From Patagioenas fasciata (taxonomy: Eukaryota > Chordata > Aves > Columbiformes > Columbidae): 64,000 bases of DNA. The stretch is from positions 120,808,001-120,872,000 of the forward strand of contig NC_092520.1 of NCBI RefSeq assembly GCF_037038585.1. The letters are read 5' to 3'. Position 1 is the stretch's first letter. Each line of letters begins with the position of its first letter. Of the stretch, positions 36,471 to 48,100 are shown piece by piece. A program made the translations under genes and the position numbers. The notes beneath the pieces are model-generated. The model was not told where the DNA came from and made no database searches. It was given only the letters and a program-made list of their open reading frames with translations.

Positions 36471-39400
36471 CAAAAAGGCTCGAGCTTCCCAACAGGGCTG
36501 CAGCCAGCCTAGCCATGGGGGCAGACCTGGCAGGATGCACTGCTGGCTCAGAACTTGGAGGGAGGCAAAGCGGGCCTGGCACCTTTCACCGGAGCTTTCA
36601 GCTGGCCCCTTGGCACCACGTGTGCTCCTTCACCTCGCTGAGCCCTTCAGACCCACCACAGCAAGCCAGCCCCAGCAAAATTTCAAAGCCACCGGGCTGA
36701 AACAGGAGCCCTGTGGCTCTGAGGGGGCAGCAGCAGCCCAGAACATGGCGGGAAAGGGGAGAAACCACCGCGTCAGCACCCTCAGCACCCCCATGTCAGA
36801 GAGGGAGACGGTGAAGTTCGCTGCGGACAAACTTAATCCTCCACAGCCATGGGGAGAGCAGCAAAGAGAAAGCTGAGGAGGAAACAGCAGGGATTTCCCT
36901 TCAGCAACAGTGATATTTTAAGTGCATAAAGATACAAATTATTTTTGGACTGTATGTGCAGTTAGCGGGAGCTGGGAATTATTCATTATGGAGGAGTTCA
37001 GAAGAGGCTATAAGCACTTTGGGAGGATGCCAAACTGAGTATAAACAAAGTAAATCTCTGGTCAGCTGTGAGAGGGAAGCTGCTGTAATTTCTTTTAGCT
37101 GAAAAAGGTTTTTATGAGCTTGTAGGCTTCCTGGGACCTTTGCTTACCGCAACCACCATCATTGCAGCAGTGTTCAAAGCACCTGCTGTCTTCACCTCCT
37201 GCTTCTCTCCACATAGCGTACGACACAGGCACATTTATTTTCAATGCTCATTATTATTTTGCCTGGGAAACTCAGTGCAAGGGGACTTAAAGCCTCTTTT
37301 GTGTGGCTCTCAGCCCAAAATCAGTACGAATAATATAAATATACATCAACTGAAGCTATCAGAAAGGCCTCCACCATTTCTACTTATACTTTCTGGGGAT
37401 CTGAGGCACCATGGGCTCAAATGTGCTTGCTCGTTCGGTGGAACAGCCCAGCCCCACAGGCAGGACCCAGCTGGTGACCATCAGCAAACAAAGGAAAGAA
37501 AAATGACAGGCTCAAAGAGAGGAATCCAGAGTGGGGGCCCCAAAACATCCAGTTATTGCTTATTACACTGCAAAGACGTCCAGCAGCCACCACCAGCAGG
37601 AACCCTGCCCAGATGTGTTAAGCAATTCCCTACTGATACGGATTGCATCAGCTCTCTGGATACAGCTAAATCACGCCAGCGATTTTTGCTGTCCTTGGAA
37701 CTCTTTAAAATACACAGTAAAAGCTTTTAGGGTTTTTTGGTTTGGGTTGGGTTTTTGTTGTTTGGTGGTTTTTTTTAACCATTGTTAAAAATCAGATTGC
37801 CCCATATGTTTTAGATTTTCAGTTTGTTTGCTGGCATGGAGAATACCTTTGGGCAAGGTTTTTGTTTCCTTAAACTTAACTCAGCTGTACTACCCGTCCA
37901 GAGGAAGAGTTTTCAAAAATAAGGTAAAATAAGTTCAGTAGTAAGTATGGACTACAGTTTCTCTGCCATTTATATGGTGTCTTTCATCATTACGGCACAG
38001 CCTTTTTATTTTCAATGTGCTTTGTCTTCCGTTTATGCACCGGTTCCCCATTTCTTTAGCCATCCTCAACTTCTAAATTATAGTTAGGCAGAAGCTAAGC
38101 TGGAAGACTCCTCTGACCACCCCTGCTCACCCACATTGCTTCAAATAATTTCCTGTGTAGAAAATTCTCTCCCAGTCGGAGGGTGGCTTCCCTCCAGCAG
38201 CAGCTCATGCAAAGTGATTTCGTGAAGGGTCAGAGCATCCTTTCCTCCGCTCCATGAAATCCTAGCTGGATCATGCCATTGGGCATCAGAAAAAAGACAG
38301 TAGGTTTGAAACAGCCCCCACCTCATGCTGCCTTTCTGCCTGCGAGAGGAGGCAGCCCCATGCGCAAAGGGCGGCAGGTTGGGGAGAGTGAAGGAAGCAG
38401 GTGCTGGCAGCCGGGTCTTGCAGGCATGCCAAGTGCTTGGCCATGTCCAGCTGCCACCCTCCATGTTAACTCTTGCTCCCGTGGAGGGTATCGGAAAACC
38501 AAACCCTGGAGAAGAGCCAGCAAAAACAGGGCTGTCTGAAAGGCCACCTGGGAAAAATGGGGTGGTCTCCCACCTCAGGTCCCTGACTGTGACCCATGCT
38601 CCCTCCCCACTATTCCTTCATCCCCCACATCCTCCTCAGGTCTGCTGGAGGATCCTGTTTTACAGATCTTGCTCGTCTATGAGCAGCCTTACTGATGTCC
38701 ACAGCCCCTCCAGCCCCATAAAGGTCTCCTCAAAGTGATCACCATGTGCCTTTTTGCCCAGAGCAGCACTTGCATGGCTGTGGGATGCTTCAGGCTGAGC
38801 ACCAGCTGAAACAGAAGAGCACTGATGCCATCCAAGTACCATGTAAGAAGACACCTGATTCAGATGTGGATGGGCATCAACATCATCTGGAGGGTTTGAG
38901 GGAGGCAGGGAGTAGATGAGGACCAGCAGCTGGAGTGGGAAGAGGCAAATACCAGCAGGGCAAAATGGGGGACATACAGGTTTGGAGGCTGGCAAGACCA
39001 TGAGGACAAATGCAGGCAGGAGGAGTAGAAAGGGAAAACTGGAGCTGGTTGACTAGTGAGAGCAGGAAAGAGGACTGGAATTCAGCAAGACAATAGGAAG
39101 AGCGCTGTTTAAATAAAACGTGGTACAAGGAGCACAGAAGTCTGTGGAGAAACAGGAATGCAGAGAAATGTGAGCACCTTGCATCAGGGGAGAGCAAGAG
39201 GTGCAAAGCAGTGTGCAAAGAAAAAGTAGAAAGGTAAAAGCAAAATTTTCTATGCTTTGGAGCTCAGAGGCCCTGAGGCCCTATTTTTTCTTCTTTTCTC
39301 TCCAGAAATGCCTACAAAAGTTTCTGACAAAGTGTCCCAGCTCTCCTGAAAGCCTCAGCCACCCTGCACAGGGCAGCTGGCAGCTGCTCTATGCCACTTT

Positions 39401-41509
39401 CTTCATTGAGTACCTGGCACTGGTCCTGCAGGATAGCTCTCGTTTTTCTCCTGCTGTCCACAGGCATCAACAATATGATAAATTCACGTGTTTTCTTTGC
39501 TTTTTAGAAAGCCACGCTCCCAATCTTGATTCCATCTGCCACAGCACATAACATCACGTAACCTCTATACAGAGAGTATGCATTAGGAGACACAATCTGT
39601 CAAGGACTCTGCTCCACTGACAAAACGTACTTATTCTTAAGTGAAGAGATTTCAAATTAAATATTTGGAGTCAGTGAAAAAAAAAAACAAACAAACAAAC
39701 AGACAAACACAAATGTGTTCCTCTTAAATTCAAGCAGGTTGAAGGAAAACATCTTCTTTTTCTGGAGGAAAAAACAAAAGCATCACACTTCCAGAGTGAC
39801 ACAGTCACACTTACCAGAGGTAAAAGCAAAATCTGTTAATAGACAATTTAATTTTCTTGAAATGGCATTTTCTCTTACAAATGAATAAACTTACTTCATG
39901 TTTTAGCTCAACTTTCTATTGTCAATCCATAAACTGCAGTAATGCTACCTATACATCTCTGAAATGTTATGAAAATAAAGCCATGTGAGGCCCTCAGTTG
40001 CTATAGTAATTAGCATCATAGGAAAGGGCCAATGAGGAACAAAGGACATTGTCTGCAGAACAGGCTTTAAGTCACGCATGAACTGTATGTTAACCTTAAG
40101 ACCTACATAAAACGATGAGGAGGAAAAAAACATACTGAGGCAAAAATCCTGCAAGAATAAATATGTTGTGTGCTGATATAATCAAAGGCCCATGGCTTAC
40201 ACAAGTACCTTCTTTCTGACATTTCCTGGAAGATTTTTAGGTGACTTGGCAACCAGAAGGATGTTTTTATTAGTTAATGGGTTTTGTGTCAAACTCTATT
40301 TGATTTGTCTTAAATGCATAATTCAGTCTCTCGCCTGGATACCTGAGGAAATTATGAATTTGTAAGTTCTTTTTTTCCACTACACTAGGTACCTCGTAAA
40401 TATACCTAAACTTTACTATATATATACACATACATATATAGATAGATATTTAAAAATACTTAGAATAAAATCCTTCAATTTCAGTTCCAACCTTTGTCCA
40501 CAATCTATGTTTTTGCTCTGGAAGACTTTCTTTTTATCAACCTTTTGTTGCACTTTGTCTTCAATACAAAAGAAGCACTTCCTAATCACAAGACATGACA
40601 GGGCTTGCTACGTTTTTAAAGAGCAGTATGCTTGGGTGCTTAAGAGCATTTGGCTTTGTGCTTCACATCGAACCAACAACGCACCCAGGTGAGCTGCTAT
40701 TGGACAAGGACTTAATCCCTGTCACGTTTAATCACTACATTAAAAGATTTAAAGACTAACGTTAAAGGCCTTTCAGTTTAGGCACCATAGACTTAAGTGA
40801 CGGAGTTGGGAAAAGCCACTTGGTTTATCCAGGCAAAACCTGTTTTAAATCTTTGAGAAGAAAAGCCAGGAGAGCTGAGAAGGGAACTCCTTTGCAGCTC
40901 CCTCTCCCCATGATTCAGACATCCACCTCAATGCCTTCAGACATCCTGCGGGTGTCATGTACAAGGTGTTACTTGCAGCATTTACTTAAATAGCTGCAAT
41001 AAATGGTTAGCTCTGGCCCAGTTCTGTTCTGCTTGATGCCAACAGGAAAGCTATTAGGTAAGAGTTGAAAAATCCCATCGGTGCTCAGTCTGTAACTCTC
41101 TGCAGTGAGGACGACTCATCCATCCCCCAGTGCAGAAGACATGAGGGGGTCGTTTTACATTCCCTCAAGAATTTAACCCCCAAGTGTAAAATCTCTTGCT
41201 TGAATCTCACATTGTTTTGGGATGTGATTGCTAGCAGCAGTAGCCAGGGCTGTTTCTGCCTGTCCGGTTGGCTAAGGTGTTAGAAGCCTCGCTTGGAGGT
41301 GTGGACTTCGCTACAATTCCCCAAGTGCTGTTTCCCTGTGCTTAACTTGGGTCTCAGGCAGCTGAGAAATGAGAGGGGTGGAAGGTAGTTGCACATCCAG
41401 GTTTGTCCCCTGAGGCCACACTACTCCCATGTTGCATAAACTCCGTTGGCTTCCAAATTCAATTCTCCGGTCCAAATCCAGTACCTTGCTTTGATCTGTC
41501 AAATTGCTT
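36471..41509. other. Unassigned sequence; a GC-richer block next to the purine tract
   Basis: The block 36471-36900 is clearly GC-richer than its surroundings. It holds an E2F-type word GGCGGGAAA (36747-36755) within AACATGGCGGG, but no exon structure could be defined. A 196-codon frame at 37140-37730 starts on TTG and shows no domain. The rest is unique-looking, with a (CAAA)n run at 39677-39711. Confidence 0.4.
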
Positions 41510-42121
41510 ATGACTGTAGTCCTCTACATCTCAAAAAAACCCCCCACTTATCCTCGTTTTCAGCCTAGTAATTCATCAGCTGGAAAACTGGTGCTACACA
41601 CGAATTACGGGGCAAATGCAATGCCTCCTGCACTGTGTCCCACAGTCTCAATTCCTCCATGCCCAGATGAGGAGACTGACAGAGCCCACCACGCATTCTT
41701 CCTTGAGGTTCTTACAGGTTCTCTTCCAGTGGAGAGAAGGGTAGGCAGTGGGAAAGAAGTGATGCATGCTGTCTCTCTCACATGCTGTCAAGGTGGGGGT
41801 ACCACAGCTCAGAGGTATCCTCATGGTTACCCAGATAGAAGCCTCATGTCTCTGAGGATATACCATTCAAAGTCCCCTTCACTAGCAGAGACCGAGTTAA
41901 ATCAACTTCAGAGAATGCTTTGAGGATAATTAGCTGTTTAACTAGACCATTTCCAGAGTGTTGTTGAGAAGACAAGAGAGCTTGAGGGGAATTTTAGGCC
42001 AGTGGATTATTTTATTGTATTTGCCCCATGTGTGTAGCACCAGAGTCTTTCGGTTGATGAATTACTAGGCTGAAAATGATGATAAGTGGGCTTTTTTCGA
42101 GATGTAGAGGACTACAGTCAT
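41510..42121. repeat. Long inverted repeat, about 110-base arms, possible MITE
   Basis: The left arm (41510-41622) and right arm (42014-42121) are reverse complements. Both share ATGACTGTAGTCCTCTAC, then CATCTC, an A-run and C-run, CACTTATC, TTTTCAGCCTAGTAATTC, then after a short diverged patch GGTGCTACACAC and GGGGCAAAT. The first 66 bases differ by only a few substitutions and a 2-base gap. The 391-base spacer shows no transposase-like frame. No clear target duplication is visible at the ends (AATTGCTT on the left, TTTAGTTC on the right). It could be a non-autonomous DNA transposon with long TIRs or an inverted duplication of local sequence. I do not recognise the family. Confidence 0.85.
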
Positions 42122-45100
42122 TTTAGTTCATACTTGCTTACATATTGCACTAGTTAACTTTGCTGCTCAATTTATATCTGTGTTAAGCATAAATGTATCT
42201 GGAGATGGTACATAGATGCATCAAATAAAAGAACAAAGTAATAATCAGTATATTGATTTTAACCATATTCCTACAATATAAATGGAAGCTGAGATGGACA
42301 CCCAAGATGTCCTTCATTGAGTAGGGAGAAAATAAAACATGATAAGACCATTGTAAGGAACTCTACTGAAGACACAAGATTTTTTGAAATTGTATTAATG
42401 AATCCCTATATGAAAATCAGGTTTCAGAATTCAAATCATGAGACAGTTGAAAGTGAATTTGGGTCTACAACAAGGTTTCCATGTGTTACAATCCTTCTTC
42501 TTGCAAAGAACAGTACAAAGGTCTGAACTTGCAAAACCTGCCTCATATGACCTTTCCTGTGAACAACAGGGCCTGTCCAAAGCTTCTCACATTACGTTCC
42601 AAAGTGGGTAAGAAATCAGCATTGTGATCACAGTGCATACAGTACCTCTATAATTGCTTTATCTACAAATAAAATCTATATTTCCACAGATAAACCTACA
42701 GTAATCATAACTTTTTCCAGCTACCAGAACCTCGCTCAAACTTCCAGGGAGCAACTCTGTTTCAGTCACGAGCTTCTGCCAGCACCCGTGGAGCAAAGAC
42801 ATCCCTTCCTGATGCTTTCCCTGCAGCCCTTTTAGCTATGCTGCCTTGATTGAAAATATTTTCACAGCCACAAAGCTAACAATATCACACCTCTTTTCAA
42901 ACATCACATCTTCCTCATATAAGGGTTTTATTGGTAAAGCCATTCCTTAGAAATGCTCACCTAGATTTACAATGCCTCTGTATAAATGATTAGAAATGTA
43001 TCCAATTTATCCCCATTTTATGGTAACAATATGTGGAGTAATTCAAACCACGCAACTTTTGCTTTCAATTAAAAATAATCCACTGTTTTTTCCCCTACCA
43101 GTTCTTTACCAGGGTAAAAAAAAGTCTTTGTTATAGGTGTATGATATCCCAATACAGACAGGTTTTAATGCTCAAAAACAACCTTTTCAAATGTTAGCCT
43201 TTATCATACACTTGCCTTGCTTTTTCATGCATCAACATGCACATGCACACACAGAAATAAATACAAACAGAAAAGCTAAGGAAAATAAAATGCTTTCAAG
43301 TCCAACCACTGCTAGCAACAGGCACTTGAAAATGAGACAAATCATGATCTCTGTACACAAGAGAATTATTTGCTTGAGTAGGTCAGGGAAGATTTGGCCT
43401 AGGATATTTTTTAATGTCAATGTAATTTAAAAGACTTTGCAGTTCAAATATTCCATCATTCACATGACTTGCATATAGTCTGTAGCTTAAACAGCATGGA
43501 AAGCCGGCTTCTCTTATGCTAACTAAATTTTTTTGTTTAATTTAAAGGAGTGGAAACTGAAATATGAGCACAAAGGAGCCATCAAGGGGTGTCACTCTGT
43601 GAGGTGGCCTCTCCAGTTTTCCCTCACCATGAAGACGGGTGTCTGTGGAAGAAAGATGAGGGTTGCATGCCCTCTTTGTCTGTGATGGGACAGCATGAGA
43701 GGTGGTTTCTTCTTCTAAGGAAAGTTCAATGCGAAATGTCGAGCTGTTCTTCATTATGTATTCCTTATCCAAATATTTGCATATTGTTCACAGTAAGACC
43801 GAGGATCAGAACTTCACTTTGTGTAGAACTTCAGAGCTCATATCTAGTCCTGAGAGTTTTGACACTACTTTAGATATTATTTTCAACTACTGTCAGTTCA
43901 TGACTTTATAGATTTGGCATCACTTTATTCTGGAAAAAGAAAAAAGACTCAGGTGTGATAGCTACTGTTTTGGCTGGTTGTCTTAATTAGTAATTAAGCG
44001 TATGATGCACTTATGACACACTGTATGAAAGTATTATTTCCAGCATTACAAGCATTATGGCATTACAAATCACTCTACAGCTTAATTCCAGTTCATAAAT
44101 GATTACAAGTACTTACTATGCTATATAACTCTTAGCTAAGGATCCTACATGCTTATGACTAGGCTTTTGAGAAGCCTGGAGTCCTGGCAGAGCAATCAAA
44201 CCACAGCATTCACTCTCAGGGCAAAGATTTTCTTGTATAAATCTTGCTTTCAGGTTCAGTAGGAGTGTTTTTATAGAGAAGGAAAAAAAAAAAAAAGCAG
44301 GGAGGGGCTACTTGCTACGCTTTAGGAGCTCATTTGTTTAATTGAACAGTGCAGAGTGTATCATTATCTGTAAGCATGGAACTAACCAAAATTACAAGAT
44401 GAAAACGGAAGGATGTTCCTCCTGAAGTCAATCTGAGAAACAGCAGCATGGATACTGTAAGGAAAGATAAACCCCAATTTTATACAACGCATCTTATAAC
44501 ATTCCCCCTCATTCTGAGGGACAGACCCTTCAGCAATTTCCAGCTGTCCACTCCAAGCTGGAGAGGGTAATTTGTGCCTTGAAGGAAAAGTTCCCATTCC
44601 AACACGATAATTTGTGCTGGTGATTGAGTCTCACAGACGCAATTCTTAATGACTTTGGCTCCAACAGCACATGAATTTAAAATTTACTGTACCTTTTCAC
44701 CTCTTTTATGGTCATTACAGATAAGAAGTCCTCAATAGCAGACAAGCATCCAGTCTTGCTCATTCAGTAAGAAAACCGATCAACTACACCATGATGTACG
44801 CTGTTGCAGAATCTACATTATACAAGGGTCTTACCCGTGAAGTTATGCCTTGTGAGCGCTCATTCACCTTTACAATGCCTTTATGTCTGCAATGACACCA
44901 ATTTTGATAAAGTTAGAAGTGTGTGATGGCATTAATTTTCAATATCCTCTCTAGAACGGCAAGGATGCCAAGTGAGGTACTTCTTAAATCAGATGTCACT
45001 TGTGGAAAAACATACAGGTGATCACCTGCTGCCTTCTTTTGCAAACGTCGTGTCAGTGCAACCTTTCAGGTTGCAGAATAATCCCTGAGAAAGAATCACA

Positions 45101-48100
45101 TCTGCTCTGTGATTTTTATTTTTCTTTTAATATTTCTTTCCTTAATTGCACGGCTGTCAGCGAGCTTGTAGGCTTACAAGGAAAACCTGACAAGAAGTCA
45201 CAATTAACGTTTATTGTGTTTGTTTGAATCTGATTCGCATGTACATGAAGAGTGCTATATTTCTTCTTCAATGTCTCTAAACAGTGTGAAGTAGCTGATT
45301 TTTATTTTTAAGTGCCTGTAATAAATGATCACTGTAGGTTAGTAAAGAAACTAGTTCAAAGGAGCTTGTCCAGTCTTTAGCAATAAAATGATTTGCTCAG
45401 GAGCTTGGTCTTTCCCATATAACCGAAGTAAAATCAGTATTTCACACTTCATACAGATTAAACACCAGCCTAGAAAATCAGCACCAAGAGCAATACACTG
45501 TTTCATACCTGAGCAGACTTTCTGTGAGACCAGAGAATGAAGATCCTGTTTTAAAAGGTACTTATTTTTAGTTCAAATGAGTTCTGCACCCAGACAGCCC
45601 CAGTCATCATATTTGAAAAAGAAAAGCAATGGGAACAAGGAGCTCTGAAGCACCTTGATAAAACTCCAAGGTTTATTTCCATCCCAAGGGCCAAACCTTT
45701 CAGTACTTATTCAGGCAAAACTCCCACGTATGTCACCTGGATTTTCCTCTGTCATGTAGGACTTCACTTTCTCTGTGAAAATACGTGTATTTCTCCAGCA
45801 TGTCAGACAGACAGTATTTTTTTCTAATATTACAAAATGTAAAATTAAGAAAGCAAAACTGAAGGCAAAAGCACAAATGCAAAGAAGACCCTTTACCTTA
45901 TATTTATTTTTGGACAGTGGTGGATTGACATGTATGGGATAGATGTTCAATGTTTTTTCTGGACAAAGTGTTTACTGAATGCATTTGCTGGGTACATAAT
46001 ACCAGTTCAAAGTATATTTCGGCTCTGGGGTCAATAGGTGAGTTATGGGCACACGCCAGTGTCAAATACATGTCAACTGCATCCTCCAGCAGACATTTGT
46101 ATGCCATCTCCCAATCCTACACTTCTGTGGTGAGCTCAGCACTAGGGGCAGTGGTTGTCTCAGGAGATAAGCTATAGTCCTTTAACGTCTGGGTTCAGAC
46201 ACAATTCATCACCACTTTGGTAATAAATAAACATTTTAATCCCCTTCTCCCCAGCTACGCTCTTCAATGGTCAATGCTTCCCACATCCTGTCCTGCCCCT
46301 TCCTCTGATGCTCCTTGGAAGTAAGGCAGGGAGCAAGACACAAACACAGGAATTAAATCTCCACCTGATACTGAAACAGGTGATTCCCTGCGACAAGGCA
46401 TGGGAGGCAGCTTAAACTCTCCCTCTTCTCCCCCATCGCCTCTTAGTTCTGTGTCTTCCTGCAAGGTGCAGCCAGTCAACCATATGGTGTATCTATATGC
46501 ACAAAAAAATGCTGTGACTTGTATATTCTGCCTTTTGGGTAAGGACATACAGCAAAGTAGGTCCCACAAGCTACAGGAGGTTGAACCTGGTGTAGCTGTC
46601 TCTGCAGCAGCAAGAGCTATACAGCAAAATGAGTATTGTTGCTGAAAGGAGGGGAGCCAGGCTTCTCTTCTAACATCTTCTAGAACCTGAGCCAAGAGAA
46701 GTTGAAGCTATGGCTGATGCTTTTTCTTCTCAAGCTAAATAAGATTTCATCCTCAAGCAGACACCCCTCGGGAGTGCCTTTCTTTTAAAATTAAAACCTC
46801 TCCAGACAACAGTATTACTAATGCAGCTGAATAAAAATACTGAGTGTGGAAAGCTGCATATTGTATGCTAATTACTTGAGCCTTCAACTTTTTAATTATG
46901 TCATGATGACCTTTTAAAAATCATTTACTGACTAGAAAAAATACGGATAGCTGGTTGGACCTGATTTCACCAAGGTGCCACTGCAGTGCTAATAACCAAA
47001 CCATACTTTGTATTTGAAGAATGAGCTGTTTAAATAGGAAAGTAATGATGACATTAAAATGCCAAAGAAAAAAAAAAAAAATTGTAAATTGAATTTGTCA
47101 CCCTGCAGCACAACCCAAGGGTAAAGTGAATTTCTGACATGACACAAGTTTCTCTTGGAAAAACAGAGTCTCTCTTCTCAAAAGCAATATTACCAATTAG
47201 GCATTGTGCCGTCCCTTGTTTTAGAAAAACACACACTGTGTTTGTGCTGGGATTGCTTGTCATTTGTTTTTTTTTTTTAGCCATGGCAAGTTGATAAACG
47301 CAGATGCCTGCACCCTTCCAAGCATTATTAAGCATGTCACATTAATTGCACAAAGTCATTTTGCTCTGCTCAGCAAGTCAGAGTTCTATATATATCTTGG
47401 AAAAATAATGTAGGCATGTGGTCAGAAAAACAGCTGTCAGTCAGGCTCCTCTTTTACAACCGAAACAGCAGTTAACCCAAACCTGCACAGCTATGTGATC
47501 CAACGCAGTTTCAGCTGCGCTGCGTGCTGCAGAACAGACCAACATGTCCCCATGAAATCTCTGAGTAAACAAAAGCATTGCTCCTAAGCATCTTTCACAA
47601 CTACAGCAACTGCTTGAGGCTTCTTTCTGAAACTAGACACCACATCAGGAACCAGGGCCAGGCTGTGAATGTAGAAAAGTGTGTGATACAGCACAGTAGA
47701 GAGCAAAAAGGCGGAAAAAAATGGGCTGAAAATCCCTGCAGTGCTGGCATCCTCCAAGCACAGAACCGGAAAGAAGGCAGAATGGCCAAGAAAAAAAGAA
47801 AAAAAAAGAGCATTTCCAGTTTATCTTCAGAGGTGACCAAAGGAAATATTGTGGAGACCTGCAGTGAAGCACAAACCACTCACCCCAAGGGGAAGAACAG
47901 AAATGTCTATACTCTGCTCCCTTGGGATAATTGGATGAGGTAAGTGCAAGGCTGGCAGAAAGATGGTACACAAGACTTGGAGACTAAAGGGTGTGCATAA
48001 GTTCCTTCTCCTTTCACCCTATTTCTTTCCAGAGGGTCCTGTGCCAGGCAAAGTATTTGTGGAAATAAGACTCTGCAGACAGGCTCATTTCAGCAAAATA

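Noticed and set aside
35563-36876. Open frames of 312-437 codons through the polypurine tract on both strands
   Set aside because: Every frame of a pure A/G tract lacking TAG/TAA/TGA in sequence is open; the peptides are only Lys/Glu/Arg or Phe/Ser/Leu repeats.
37140-37730. 196-codon plus-strand frame
   Set aside because: It starts on TTG, not a normal eukaryotic start, and has no recognisable domain, splice context or codon pattern.
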